64,000 nt of DNA from the NCBI RefSeq assembly GCF_051379705.1, contig NZ_CP179868.1:3410001-3474000 (forward strand). The letters are read 5' to 3'. Positions 9,341 through 18,140 of this stretch are shown here, piece by piece; within the stretch, counting starts at the first letter, position 1; the number at the start of each line of letters is the position of its first letter. The notes beneath the pieces were generated by a model that was not told where the DNA came from, ran no database searches, and saw only the letters and a program-made list of their open reading frames with translations. Made by a program: the position numbers and the translations under genes. This stretch comes from Ekhidna sp051379705. Its GTDB lineage: Bacteria > Bacteroidota > Bacteroidia > Cytophagales > Cyclobacteriaceae.

Positions 9341-9370
9341 TAATGAGATGAGTTATAGTGTACTACACCT

Positions 9371-9410
9371 TTCAAGCATAGTGATTTAACTATGCTTGAA
9401 TAGTTATTAA
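9371..9410 (+). terminator. Hairpin terminator after carbonic anhydrase
   Basis: A perfect 12-bp stem (TTCAAGCATAGT at 9371-9382 with its complement at 9389-9400), 6-base loop, followed by an AT-rich tract ending in six T. Lies 30 bases after the carbonic anhydrase stop. Confidence 0.7.
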
Positions 9411-9473
9411 TTTTTTGTCTGAAAAAACTCATGTCTTACTGTGCTTTCGGTAAATTGAAAGTAAAAAATTGCT

Positions 9474-9995
9474 ATGAAAGCATCAGTCCTCATACTTTTC
9501 GTTGTTCTTTCTACATCACACTTGTCATTTGCACAAGACAAGTACTTTGATAAGGTTCAGACTCTTGACTCTACAATTGAAACTTTGTATGCTGTTATCT
9601 CGGGAGAGGCTGGTGAAAAAAGAGACTGGGAGTTATTTAAGTATTTGTTCACAGCAGATGCTCAGCTAATACCATCAGGTCCAAATCAGGACGGTGAAAT
9701 TAGCTATCGCGTCATGAGCCCTGAGCAATATATTGAGACATCAGGCGTCTGGTTGGAAGAGAACGGCTTTTTTGAGAAAGAGATCAATAGAGTCGCGGAA
9801 TCTTTCGGATCACTAACCCATATTTTCAGCTCCTACGAATCCTATAGAAGTGAATCGGATGAGAAACCTTTCACTAGAGGAATCAACAGTATTCAGCTAA
9901 TGAAAGACAATGAAAGATGGTGGATTGTCAATATTTATTGGACAGGCGAAGGAGATAACAACCCAATCCCCGATAAGTATCTGCCGAAGAGGTAA
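9474..9995 (+). CDS. Secreted SnoaL/NTF2-like protein
   Basis: A 173-aa protein with a signal peptide (residues 1-20, ending LSFAQ). The rest looks like a single NTF2-like (SnoaL/DUF4440-type) alpha+beta barrel: an N-terminal helix with IETLYAVISGEAGEKRDWEL, the strand LFTADAQLIPSG, a middle with YIETSGVWL, and C-terminal strands GINSIQLMKDNERWWIVNIY. In this fold family many proteins are scaffolds or small enzymes; no catalytic residues can be assigned. It is preceded by a terminator and followed by a 150-base spacer, so it is probably its own transcript. Confidence 0.7.
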   Translation: MKASVLILFVVLSTSHLSFAQDKYFDKVQTLDSTIETLYAVISGEAGEKRDWELFKYLFTADAQLIPSGPNQDGEISYRVMSPEQYIETSGVWLEENGFFEKEINRVAESFGSLTHIFSSYESYRSESDEKPFTRGINSIQLMKDNERWWIVNIYWTGEGDNNPIPDKYLPKR

Positions 9996-10149
9996 GTGAT
10001 TTTGACCATTTAGAATTAATGCCATCACTGAAGCAAGATAGAAGCTCCATGAAGCTCCTATTCTACTTGGAAGAAAGTTTTCTTTCCAGTAAATAATTAG
10101 TAGAAATTAATCGGAAAGACCTTTCTTACCATTCAAAAAAACAGAGGAA

Positions 10150-10260
10150 ATGAAAATAGCCGCGCGATCACGAGATCTCAAATTTCACACCAGTAAGCGT
10201 GTCATTGAGGTAATAACTCCAAGCATAGGTGCTTCTATCAGAGCCAAAATGAAAGCATGA
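10150..10260 (+). pseudogene. Probable rimK remnant (36 codons)
   Basis: A 36-codon frame with an AGAGGA-like site just before its ATG. Its first 20 residues match the start of RimK, the ATP-grasp glutamate ligase: MKIA..SRD....TSKR..E, against MKIAILSRD..LYSCKR..E as I recall it for E. coli. The following VITPSIGASI resembles the RimK segment VIPRIGTAITFYG, normally ~50 residues further on. The ATP-grasp core is absent and the frame ends in RAKMKA. The stop overlaps the next start as ATGATG. I read this as rimK after large internal deletions, with the start and the coupling to the next gene kept. It could also be a real short peptide. Confidence 0.45.
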
Positions 10261-11210
10261 TGAGAGAGCCAATCACGATAAGGAATCAACAGATAAAGCC
10301 CGGTAAAATTAAGCAGATCAACATCTCGCTTTCACGATTACCTACAAGAACTCACGTAGAAATCCCTATTATCGTAAGCCATTCAAAGGAGCCGGGTCCG
10401 GTTTTATTGTTGATGGGAGGGATGCACGGAGATGAGATAAATGGTGCAGAAATCGTACGAAGAATTTTAGCCAATAAATATCACATTGTAGATAAAGGAA
10501 CTGTCATTTGTATTCCCATCTTGAACGTTTATGGGTTCCTGAATTTTTCGCGACAGGTTCCTGATGGAAAAGATGTCAACCGATCATTCCCGGGATCAAA
10601 AAGTGGATCGCTTGCCAGCCAGATTGCATATTATGTGCGAAGGGAGATATTACCACTCATTGATTGCGGATTGGACTTTCATACAGGCGGATCACGAATT
10701 AATAATTATCCTCAAATAAGAGGACAACTCGATTCAAATTTTGGTCTCGAATTGGCAAAGGCATTTGCTCCTAAGTATCTAATCAATTCTAAATTAAGAG
10801 AGAAGTCCCTTCGTAAGGAGGCAGCAAAAAATGGAAAGCACATACTAGTCTATGAAGGTGGTGAATCTTTGAGGCTGAGAAAACATGCTATTGATCAGGG
10901 TGTAAACGGAGCATTGAGAGTGATGCATCATCTGGGGATGATCGGAACTTCACCTCCCAAGAAATTTGACCCAATTTTAATCAGCTCTTCTACTTGGTTA
11001 CGTACTCCCGCAGCAGGCCTTTATTATTCATTGGTTAGACCTGGAGATAAGGTCACCGTCGGTCAAGAGCTAGCATATGTAAATGGACCATATGGGGATT
11101 TTGAAAAGTTGATCAAGTCAAAGTATGACGGACATGTAATTGCTGTAAACAATATTCCAGTGGTGAACAAGGGAGATGCTTTAATGCACATTGGCATGAC
11201 CAACAAATAG
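10257..11210 (+). CDS. Succinylglutamate desuccinylase/aspartoacylase-family zinc hydrolase
   Basis: A 317-aa M14-related hydrolase. The zinc motif HGDE (in MGGMHGDEINGAEIVRRI) and the second-site histidine in DFHTG are present, with the substrate arginine-type segment DVNRSFPGS. The C-terminal ~80 residues form the beta-rich AspA/AstE extension (GLYYSLVRPGDKVTVGQELA). Members remove acyl or amino-acyl groups from N-acyl amino acids. Genes of this family commonly sit beside rimK in bacteria, and here a rimK-like remnant overlaps the start by four bases (ATGA). The enzyme itself looks intact. Whether it now acts without its ligase partner is open. Confidence 0.85.
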   Translation: MMREPITIRNQQIKPGKIKQINISLSRLPTRTHVEIPIIVSHSKEPGPVLLLMGGMHGDEINGAEIVRRILANKYHIVDKGTVICIPILNVYGFLNFSRQVPDGKDVNRSFPGSKSGSLASQIAYYVRREILPLIDCGLDFHTGGSRINNYPQIRGQLDSNFGLELAKAFAPKYLINSKLREKSLRKEAAKNGKHILVYEGGESLRLRKHAIDQGVNGALRVMHHLGMIGTSPPKKFDPILISSSTWLRTPAAGLYYSLVRPGDKVTVGQELAYVNGPYGDFEKLIKSKYDGHVIAVNNIPVVNKGDALMHIGMTNK

Positions 11211-11535
11211 CTTCAAAATCCTCAGCCAAGTTTAAATCTTTTCATTCCCTACTCTACACCACTCCTCTAATCCAAACTCCCCATTTCCCCCACGATCCCC
11301 CACCAATTATCCATTAATTCATATTTCTGAAATTTTTTTTCCTAATTCTTCCCACTCAGTGATAAAATCCATATCTCACTGAATTTCAAATCATTTCCTT
11401 ACACCATATAATCATCGATTTAGGTGCACAAATCAACTTTTTTTCTCTTCTGTGTTTGAAAGTGGGAGAAAGTGGAGGAAAATAGGAGAAAATGATTACA
11501 TTTGTCTCGGTGGTTTATATTTTTCAAGGCTCAGT
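11211..11535 (+). promoter_or_regulatory. mraZ upstream region: promoter and three MraZ boxes
   Basis: Three 10-bp direct repeats, AGTGGGAGAA, AGTGGAGGAA and AATAGGAGAA, run without gap over 11461-11490. They match the known MraZ binding repeats (TGGGN cores spaced 10 bp). A Bacteroidota -7 box TACATTTG (TAnnTTTG) follows at 11497-11504, 31 bases before the mraZ ATG. MraZ bound here would cover the -33 region, so autorepression of the dcw operon is expected. The rest of the spacer is pyrimidine-rich and shows nothing else. Confidence 0.75.
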
Positions 11536-11979
11536 ATGACGTTTTTTACAAGCGAGTATGAGTGTAAGTTGGATACTAAAGGAAGGTTGGTCTTGCCTGC
11601 AAAGATCAAGAACAACCTTCCGGAGGTCTCCACTGCAGAACTAGTAATTCGGAAGGGATTCGAGCCGAACCTAATCCTCTACCCGATGGTGGAGTACAAA
11701 AAAATACACCACAAGATCTCATCACTTAGTGAATTCAATCCTGAGCAGCGTAAGCTGAAAAGGAATTTTTTCAGGAGTATCGCCCAGGTGGAGTTGGATA
11801 GCGCAAGCAGAATACTGGTACCCAAGACGATGCTCGCTCACGCACAGATAGACAAAGAAGCAATTCTCATCGGCATGGGCAACTATATAGAAATGTGGAA
11901 TCCAGATGTATTCAATAAGCACCTCATTGAAGATGCCAACGAATACTCAGATTTAGCACAGAAGTTCTTAGACGAATAA
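11536..11979 (+). CDS. mraZ: Transcriptional regulator MraZ
   Basis: First gene of the division and cell wall cluster, 147 aa from the ATG at 11536 (MTFFTSEYECKLDTKGRLVL). An earlier TTG at 11452 in the same frame would run through the operator repeats and is rejected. Two SpoVT-AbrB-like domains are visible, each with the DxKGR/DxxxR pattern: residues ~6-50 (DTKGRLVLPA) and ~77-130 (DSASRILVPK). MraZ forms ring-shaped oligomers and represses its own promoter; the matching boxes are just upstream. Spacing to rsmH is 88 bases. Confidence 0.95.
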   Translation: MTFFTSEYECKLDTKGRLVLPAKIKNNLPEVSTAELVIRKGFEPNLILYPMVEYKKIHHKISSLSEFNPEQRKLKRNFFRSIAQVELDSASRILVPKTMLAHAQIDKEAILIGMGNYIEMWNPDVFNKHLIEDANEYSDLAQKFLDE

Positions 11980-12067
11980 AACCTTCAGTTGAAATGAAAA
12001 AGTTGATTGTGGGTAAAGTTGGAAGTTGGAATGGTGTAAAAGCTCAATATAAAAGTGGTCTAAGACC

Positions 12068-12982
12068 ATGAGCGAGTATCACAACCCGGTTATGCTGAAA
12101 GAATGCATGGAAGGGCTGGATATCAAACCGGATGGAGTATATGTGGATGTGACTTTCGGAGGTGGTGGTCACAGCAAAGCAATACTTGAGCAATTATCAA
12201 CCGGACACCTTATAGCTTTTGATCAGGATGCAGATGCTGAGAAAAATGCACAAGCGCTCGATACGTCGGGCAAACGTTCTTTTACATTTATTGAGTCAAA
12301 TTTCAGGTTTCTGAAAAAGTATCTCAAACTACATGGCATCACGGAAGTGGATGGTATTCTGGCAGATTTGGGAGTTAGCTCCCATCAGTTTGATGAACCA
12401 GCGCGTGGATTCACCATTAGGGCAGAAGGTGTGTTGGATATGCGAATGGATCAAGCCGCTACTAAGAGTGCCAGAGAAGTAGTCAATGAGTACGATGAAA
12501 AAGACCTGATACATATTTTGAGTGCATACGGGGAAATCAGGAATGCACGAACTCTCGCAAGGGAAATCGTGAATTTCAGAATGAACCTACCCATCGAGAC
12601 CAATGAGCAGCTGAAGGCAATAGCCATGAAGAATGCTCCTAAAGGTCGGGATCTTAAATACCTCGCACAGGTCTTTCAGGCCATTCGAATAGAGGTAAAT
12701 GAAGAATTGGAAGCACTCAAGGAATTTTTAGTCCAGGCTGGCGAAGTGCTAAAGGCAGATGGCAGACTGGTGGTGATGAGTTATCACTCGCTAGAAGACA
12801 GACCGGTTAAAAATTTCATCAATAAAGGAAACATTAAAGGGGTCGATGAAAAAGACTTTTACGGCAATCCAATCAGGGTATTAGACCCGGTGAACCGAAA
12901 GCCTATCGTCCCCGAAGCGGCAGAAATTAAAGAAAACAGCAGAGCGAGAAGCGCTAAGCTGCGTATTGGCAGAAAAAAGTGA
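12068..12982 (+). CDS. rsmH: 16S rRNA (cytosine(1402)-N(4))-methyltransferase
   Basis: A 304-aa SAM-dependent methyltransferase (MraW) that methylates C1402 of 16S rRNA at the ribosomal P site. The N-terminal HNPVMLKE and motif I VDVTFGGGGHSKAIL are diagnostic, as are DLGVSSHQFDEPARGF, the central RARTLA-type helix (here NARTLAREIV), and the C-terminal SYHSLEDRPVKNF and SRARSAKLRIGRK. Length is normal. It is second in the dcw cluster, its usual place, between mraZ and ftsL. Confidence 0.97.
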   Translation: MSEYHNPVMLKECMEGLDIKPDGVYVDVTFGGGGHSKAILEQLSTGHLIAFDQDADAEKNAQALDTSGKRSFTFIESNFRFLKKYLKLHGITEVDGILADLGVSSHQFDEPARGFTIRAEGVLDMRMDQAATKSAREVVNEYDEKDLIHILSAYGEIRNARTLAREIVNFRMNLPIETNEQLKAIAMKNAPKGRDLKYLAQVFQAIRIEVNEELEALKEFLVQAGEVLKADGRLVVMSYHSLEDRPVKNFINKGNIKGVDEKDFYGNPIRVLDPVNRKPIVPEAAEIKENSRARSAKLRIGRKK

Positions 12983-13051
12983 TTGGTAATTGGCAGTTGG
13001 ATTATAGACAAATGTCTAGCGTCTAGCTACTAACATCTAACTACTAGTATT

Positions 13052-13414
13052 ATGAAGAACACCTACAAATTACCCCAAAGAGAAGAGCGAGGAGGCTTAT
13101 TCCGTCTCATCAATCGCTTTCTACGCATGGATAGCTCCATGAGCGAGGTTATACACGTGCGTTTTCTTCCCCAAATACTATTTCTGGCATTCTTATGTCT
13201 GCTTTATATCGGAAACCGCCACTATGCGGAAAAGAAGGTTCGGGATATCAACCACCTGGAAACAGAAGTTGAAGACCTGAGAGCAGATTACACGACTCTG
13301 AAAGCTGATTTCATGTATGAAAGCAAGCAATCGGAGGTAGCAAAAAGAGCTTCAGAGCTCGGTTTAAAAGAGAGCAAGGAGTCACCGGTATTGATTAGGG
13401 AAGTACAAGAGTGA
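13052..13414 (+). CDS. ftsL: FtsL-like division protein
   Basis: A 120-aa bitopic membrane protein. A ~45-residue cytoplasmic tail leads to one membrane segment (QILFLAFLCLLYIGN, about 46-62), then a periplasmic leucine-zipper-like coiled coil (INHLETEVEDLRADYTTLKA) and a short tail. This is the FtsL layout, and the position between rsmH and the division transpeptidase is diagnostic where sequence identity is low. It would link FtsQ and the FtsW-FtsI synthase at the septum. Its stop overlaps the GTG of the next gene (GTGA). The 69-base spacer before it has repetitive CTAACTACTAG-like sequence. Confidence 0.82.
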   Translation: MKNTYKLPQREERGGLFRLINRFLRMDSSMSEVIHVRFLPQILFLAFLCLLYIGNRHYAEKKVRDINHLETEVEDLRADYTTLKADFMYESKQSEVAKRASELGLKESKESPVLIREVQE

Positions 13415-15510
13415 GCATAAAAAGAGACATAGTATTACGCGTTCGCATCGCATTCATCCTCACCTTCCTGGTGGCAGGATTAGTTGTGTTTCGTATTGCT
13501 AAGATCCAGTACGTAGAAGGCGAAGAGTGGAGAAGCATGGGCGAGACATTGGGCATTCAGGCCATGAATGTAAAAGCGACTCGCGGAAATATCTACGCAG
13601 ATGATGGTAGCTTGCTGGCAACCTCATTGCCATTCTATAGGCTGGCGATCGACCCATACTTGCCTTCAAATGGATTGTATAAAAACAACATCGATTCGCT
13701 TAGCTATTTGCTGGCACGTTACTATAAAGACTTGACCCCAACCCAATACAAGCGCAAAATCGATGACGCGCGGAAAAAGGGAAGACGTTACCTCACACTC
13801 AATCGTCAGGAAATTGGCTACCAGGACAAAAAACTCATGGAAAACTGGCCACTCTTCAGAGAAGGTCGGCTGAAGGGTGGTGTATTGTTCGAAAAGGTAG
13901 AAAAACGCTTTCTACCATTTTCGCATTTAGGCATTCGCACAATCGGAAGCGTCAATGCCAATGATCGAGGCGTGGTTGGATTGGAATACAGCTTTAATAA
14001 GCAGCTCGCTGGAATCAATGGCAAAGGACTTTATCAGAAGATGGCTGGAGGTGGCTGGAAGCCTATCTATGATGGCACGGAAAGACGTCCGGTAGATGGA
14101 TTAGATATTCAAACAACCATCAACGTAGACCTTCAGGATGTCACCGAGTCTGCATTACTCAATGAATTGCAAAAGCATGACGCAGATTATGGCGTAGCAA
14201 TTGTGATGGAAGTAAGCACGGGCCAGATCAAAGCAATCTCTAACTTGAGTCGCAACAGTGAAGGTGATTACTACGAACGATACAACTATGCTGTTGGTAG
14301 TCAGGGTTCACGTGAGCCAGGCTCCACCTTTAAGCTTGCGAGTATGATTGCCCTTCTCGAAGAAACGGACATTAAGCTTTCTGATTCAATTGACACAGGA
14401 GATGGCAAGCTGGAATTTTATGATAAAACCTTGCGTGATCACAAACCTGGAGGCTTTGGTAAGCTGACCATTCAGGAGGTATTTGAGAAGTCTTCAAACA
14501 TCGGAGTGGCTAAGCTAGTATCTCACTACTTCGACAATGAACCTGAGAAATTCATTAATTATTTAAAGCGAATGAATTTACATCAACCACTTGATTTTCA
14601 AATGGTTGGTGAAGGTAAGCCGTACATCAAAGACCCATCAGATAGCACATGGAGTGGAGTAAGCCTTCCATGGATGTCGCATGGATACGAGCTAAAAATG
14701 ACACCTCTTCAAATGCTGGCATTGTACAACGCAGTGGCGAACAATGGCAAGATGGTGAAGCCGATGATCGTGAAAGGTGTGATGAAAGCGGATCGTATGG
14801 TGGAAGAGTTTGATACAGAAATAATCAATGATCGAATTGCTTCTAAAGAGACGTTGACACAACTCCGATTGATGATGGAGGGAGTAGTAGAACGTGGCAC
14901 AGCTAAAAACATCAACCACAGTCACTACAAAATTGCCGGCAAAACGGGTACAGCTAAGAAAGTGAAGAACGGACGCTACGTGAAGGAATATTATACTTCA
15001 TTCGCCGGATACTTCCCTGCTGAGGCTCCAAGATACAGCTGCATTGTAGTCATTGATAATCCAAAAGGATATCAAATCTATGGTAGTGATGTGTCAGCTC
15101 CAGTTTTCAAGGAAATCGCGGATAAGATCTATTCTTTGGAGCTGGATATGCATGAAATAGGTACACAAGAGCGCACATTTGTGACCGGCGTATTTCCATA
15201 TATCAAAGCGGGAAAGCGTGAAGAGCTAACCATGATTTGCAATGAACTAGGTATCTCAAATCATGCCAAGTCTGAAGCAGAATGGGTGAAGACATCAGTC
15301 ATCAATGATGCGGTCTACTGGAAAGGGAATAACATCAAGTATAAGGTTGTGCCGGATGTCAGAGGCATGACGCTACGTGACGCCATCTATGTCTTAGAAA
15401 ATCTGGGACTTGAGGTAGAAGTAAAAGGAAGAGGTCGGGTATCAACTCAATCCATGACTCCTGGCGGAAAAATTACGAAAGGTTTAACGATAAAACTCCA
15501 GATGAGCTAA
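13411..15510 (+). CDS. ftsI: Division-specific peptidoglycan transpeptidase with PASTA domain
   Basis: A 699-aa class B penicillin-binding protein. GTG start overlapping ftsL. One N-terminal membrane anchor (about 10-28), a dimerisation domain with the family motif TRGNIYADDGSLLATS, and a transpeptidase domain. The SxxK serine is in GSTFKLAS, SxN is in KSSNIG, and the KTG triad is in AGKTGTAKK, so it should be active. A single PASTA domain closes the protein (VVPDVRGMTLRDAIYVLENL, last ~60 residues), as in other Bacteroidota FtsI proteins. It crosslinks septal peptidoglycan together with FtsW, encoded further down. Stop overlaps the murE ATG by one base. Confidence 0.95.
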   Translation: MSIKRDIVLRVRIAFILTFLVAGLVVFRIAKIQYVEGEEWRSMGETLGIQAMNVKATRGNIYADDGSLLATSLPFYRLAIDPYLPSNGLYKNNIDSLSYLLARYYKDLTPTQYKRKIDDARKKGRRYLTLNRQEIGYQDKKLMENWPLFREGRLKGGVLFEKVEKRFLPFSHLGIRTIGSVNANDRGVVGLEYSFNKQLAGINGKGLYQKMAGGGWKPIYDGTERRPVDGLDIQTTINVDLQDVTESALLNELQKHDADYGVAIVMEVSTGQIKAISNLSRNSEGDYYERYNYAVGSQGSREPGSTFKLASMIALLEETDIKLSDSIDTGDGKLEFYDKTLRDHKPGGFGKLTIQEVFEKSSNIGVAKLVSHYFDNEPEKFINYLKRMNLHQPLDFQMVGEGKPYIKDPSDSTWSGVSLPWMSHGYELKMTPLQMLALYNAVANNGKMVKPMIVKGVMKADRMVEEFDTEIINDRIASKETLTQLRLMMEGVVERGTAKNINHSHYKIAGKTGTAKKVKNGRYVKEYYTSFAGYFPAEAPRYSCIVVIDNPKGYQIYGSDVSAPVFKEIADKIYSLELDMHEIGTQERTFVTGVFPYIKAGKREELTMICNELGISNHAKSEAEWVKTSVINDAVYWKGNNIKYKVVPDVRGMTLRDAIYVLENLGLEVEVKGRGRVSTQSMTPGGKITKGLTIKLQMS

Positions 15511-16961
15511 TGCAAACGCTGAAAGACATATTGTTTGGAGTTACGCTCAGATCACTCACCGGCAACAGAGAAGAGAAAATTGCAGGTATTGCATTTGACT
15601 CTCGAAAGGTTGAAAAAGGTTTCTTGTTTGTAGCGGTAAAAGGCCTTACCGTAGATGGTCATGATTTCATAGAAACTGCAATTGAAAGCGGTGCAAAAGT
15701 GATCGTGTGTGAGCAAATCCGAGAAGACCTTGGAAAAGATGTTACGGTTGTTCAAACAGATGATTCAGCAGAAGCCTTGGGGATCATTACTTCCAACTTC
15801 TATGGACGACCTTCAGAAAAAATTAAGCTTATTGGCATTACCGGCACAAATGGAAAGACCACTTGTGTCACCTTGCTTTTTGAGCTTTTCCAAAACCTGG
15901 GCTATTCGGCGGGCTTACTTTCAACAGTAGAAAACAAGATTAATCAGAAGGTCTTATCTACCAGCTTTACGACACCTGATTCAGTACAGTTAAATGCACT
16001 TTTGGCCGAAATGGTCGAGGGTGGATGCACACACTGTTTCATGGAAGTAAGTTCCCATGCTCTGGTACAACAGCGAGTTGCTGGCGTCCATTTCACAGGT
16101 GCGGTATTCACCAATATCTCACATGATCACTTGGACTATCACAAAACTTTTGATGAATACATCGCAGCGAAGAAGTTGCTCTTTGACGGACTTTCTTCAG
16201 AATCATTTGCATTGGTAAATGTGGATGACAAGCGCGGAACCGTGATGTTGCAAAATACAAAAGCAGATAAGCACAGAATGGGTATTAGATCTATGGCTGA
16301 CTATAAGGCACGGATCATTCATAACACTTTGCAAGGACTGGAACTCAACTTCGATGGAGTAGATGTTTGGTTTAAACTAATCGGCCAATTCAACGCATAT
16401 AATCTATTAACGGCTTACGCAGTGGCTGTTCTGCTAGGAGAAGAGAAAGAAGATGCTTTAAGCGCACTTTCTACTACTTCGGGAGCAAGTGGAAGATTCG
16501 AGGCAGTCGAGAATACCTCTAACATTATGGCGATAGTGGACTATGCGCACACGCCTGATGCATTGGAGAATGTTTTGAAAACCATTCAAGATCTGAGAAC
16601 TAAGAATGAGGTATTGGTAACAGTGATTGGATGTGGAGGTGACCGTGACAAAACCAAGCGGCCAAAGATGGCGGATATCGCTGCACGCTTTAGTGACAAA
16701 ATCATTTTGACTTCAGACAATCCGCGAACAGAAGATCCGAAGCAGATTTTGGAAGATATGAAAGCCGGGATACCGAAATCCAAGGAACGCAATGTGATGA
16801 TAATAGAAGATCGCAAGGAAGCTATTCGTACGGCTTGCAACCTGGCAAATGACAAAGACATAATACTTGTGGCCGGAAAAGGTCATGAGAATTATCAGGA
16901 AATAAATGGAAAGCGTCATCATTTTGATGATCGCGAGATTTTAAATGAATTATTGAACTAA
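15510..16961 (+). CDS. murE: UDP-MurNAc-L-Ala-D-Glu:meso-diaminopimelate ligase
   Basis: A 483-aa Mur ligase adding the third residue of the peptidoglycan stem peptide. N-terminal UDP-binding domain (GIAFDSRKVEKGFLFVA), ATP loop GITGTNGKTT, the MEVSSHAL segment, and C-terminal VIGCGGDRDKTKRP. The specificity loop reads DNPRTEDP; DNPR is the signature for meso-diaminopimelate, against DDPR-like loops in the lysine type, so A1-gamma peptidoglycan is predicted. Starts in the TAATG overlap with ftsI and is followed after 3 bases by mraY. Confidence 0.97.
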   Translation: MQTLKDILFGVTLRSLTGNREEKIAGIAFDSRKVEKGFLFVAVKGLTVDGHDFIETAIESGAKVIVCEQIREDLGKDVTVVQTDDSAEALGIITSNFYGRPSEKIKLIGITGTNGKTTCVTLLFELFQNLGYSAGLLSTVENKINQKVLSTSFTTPDSVQLNALLAEMVEGGCTHCFMEVSSHALVQQRVAGVHFTGAVFTNISHDHLDYHKTFDEYIAAKKLLFDGLSSESFALVNVDDKRGTVMLQNTKADKHRMGIRSMADYKARIIHNTLQGLELNFDGVDVWFKLIGQFNAYNLLTAYAVAVLLGEEKEDALSALSTTSGASGRFEAVENTSNIMAIVDYAHTPDALENVLKTIQDLRTKNEVLVTVIGCGGDRDKTKRPKMADIAARFSDKIILTSDNPRTEDPKQILEDMKAGIPKSKERNVMIIEDRKEAIRTACNLANDKDIILVAGKGHENYQEINGKRHHFDDREILNELLN

Positions 16962-16964
16962 GAG

Positions 16965-18140
16965 ATGCTGAATTATTTATTCGACTATCTGAATGAAATT
17001 GACTTCCCCGGAGCGGGACTGTTTCAGTATATCTCGTTCCGTGCTGGAATGGCGGCATTGCTATCGCTACTCATTACCATCACGTTCGGAAAGCAGCTTA
17101 TCAACATGCTTCGCAGATATCAGCTGGGTGAATCTATCCGTGATTTAGGACTTGAAGGGCAGATGGAGAAGAAAGGCACACCAACCATGGGTGGGATAAT
17201 TATCATCTCCGGTATCGTCATCCCAACATTACTGTTGGCAGACCTAAGTAATATCTATATCATCTTGTTGATCATTTCGGCATTTTGGATGGGAGCGATC
17301 GGATTTCTGGATGACTATCTGAAAGTAAAAAAAGAAAATAAAGAGGGGCTCAGAGGAAAGTTTAAGGTCATCGGACAGATCGGGCTTGGTATCCTTGTTG
17401 GTCTGGTTATGGTATTCCATGAGGATATCGTTGTAAGAGACTTCTCTGGAGAAGCGTTCAAGGATGAGAATTCACTGCTAACAACCATCCCTTTTGTAGC
17501 CAATAATGAATTCCAGTATGATTGGTTACTTCCTGAATTTCTCGCTGACTATTCTTGGGTGCTATATGTTGCTGTTGTCATTTTCATAATAACCGCGGTT
17601 TCCAATGGAGCAAACATCACAGATGGACTTGACGGCTTGGCTGCAGGCACATGTGCAATCATTGGTTTGACGCTTGCTGTGCTCGCGTACCTTTCTGGCA
17701 ATGCCATTTTTGCAGACTACCTGAACATCATGTTCATACCCAACTCCGGGGAACTGGTGATCTTCTGTACTGCCTTTGTGGGCGCTTGCGTTGGCTTTCT
17801 GTGGTACAACGCCTATCCAGCGCAGGTATTCATGGGGGATACAGGAAGCCTGTCATTAGGTGGGATCATTGCCGTGCTGGCATTCGTCATTCGAAAAGAA
17901 TTATTGATCCCGATCCTATGTGGAATTCTCGTAATCGAGAATCTATCGGTAATCATTCAGGTAGCTTATTTCAAGTATACCAAAAAGAAATACGGTGAAG
18001 GAAGACGAATCTTTTTGATGTCACCTCTCCATCACCATTATCAAAAGAAGGGAATACATGAAGCCAAAATCGTCGGTCGATTCTGGATTGTAGGAATTCT
18101 CTTAGCCATTTTCACTCTTGCAACGCTAAAAATCAGGTAA
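16965..18140 (+). CDS. mraY: Phospho-N-acetylmuramoyl-pentapeptide transferase
   Basis: A 391-aa integral membrane enzyme that makes lipid I from UDP-MurNAc-pentapeptide and undecaprenyl phosphate. About ten membrane segments are visible. Signature motifs are intact: GTPTMGG, the DDYLK aspartate pair (GFLDDYLKVKKENKEGL), NGANITDGLDGLAAG, and the C-terminal HHHYQKKG. It has a ~40-residue insert between the third and fourth motifs (FHEDIVVRDFSGEAF region), common in Bacteroidota MraY. Its stop overlaps the start of the next gene (TAATG). Confidence 0.97.
   Translation: MLNYLFDYLNEIDFPGAGLFQYISFRAGMAALLSLLITITFGKQLINMLRRYQLGESIRDLGLEGQMEKKGTPTMGGIIIISGIVIPTLLLADLSNIYIILLIISAFWMGAIGFLDDYLKVKKENKEGLRGKFKVIGQIGLGILVGLVMVFHEDIVVRDFSGEAFKDENSLLTTIPFVANNEFQYDWLLPEFLADYSWVLYVAVVIFIITAVSNGANITDGLDGLAAGTCAIIGLTLAVLAYLSGNAIFADYLNIMFIPNSGELVIFCTAFVGACVGFLWYNAYPAQVFMGDTGSLSLGGIIAVLAFVIRKELLIPILCGILVIENLSVIIQVAYFKYTKKKYGEGRRIFLMSPLHHHYQKKGIHEAKIVGRFWIVGILLAIFTLATLKIR

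Noticed and set aside
11452..11535. N-terminal extension of MraZ from TTG 11452
   Set aside because: It would translate the MraZ operator repeats and the -7 box; the family starts at the ATG at 11536.
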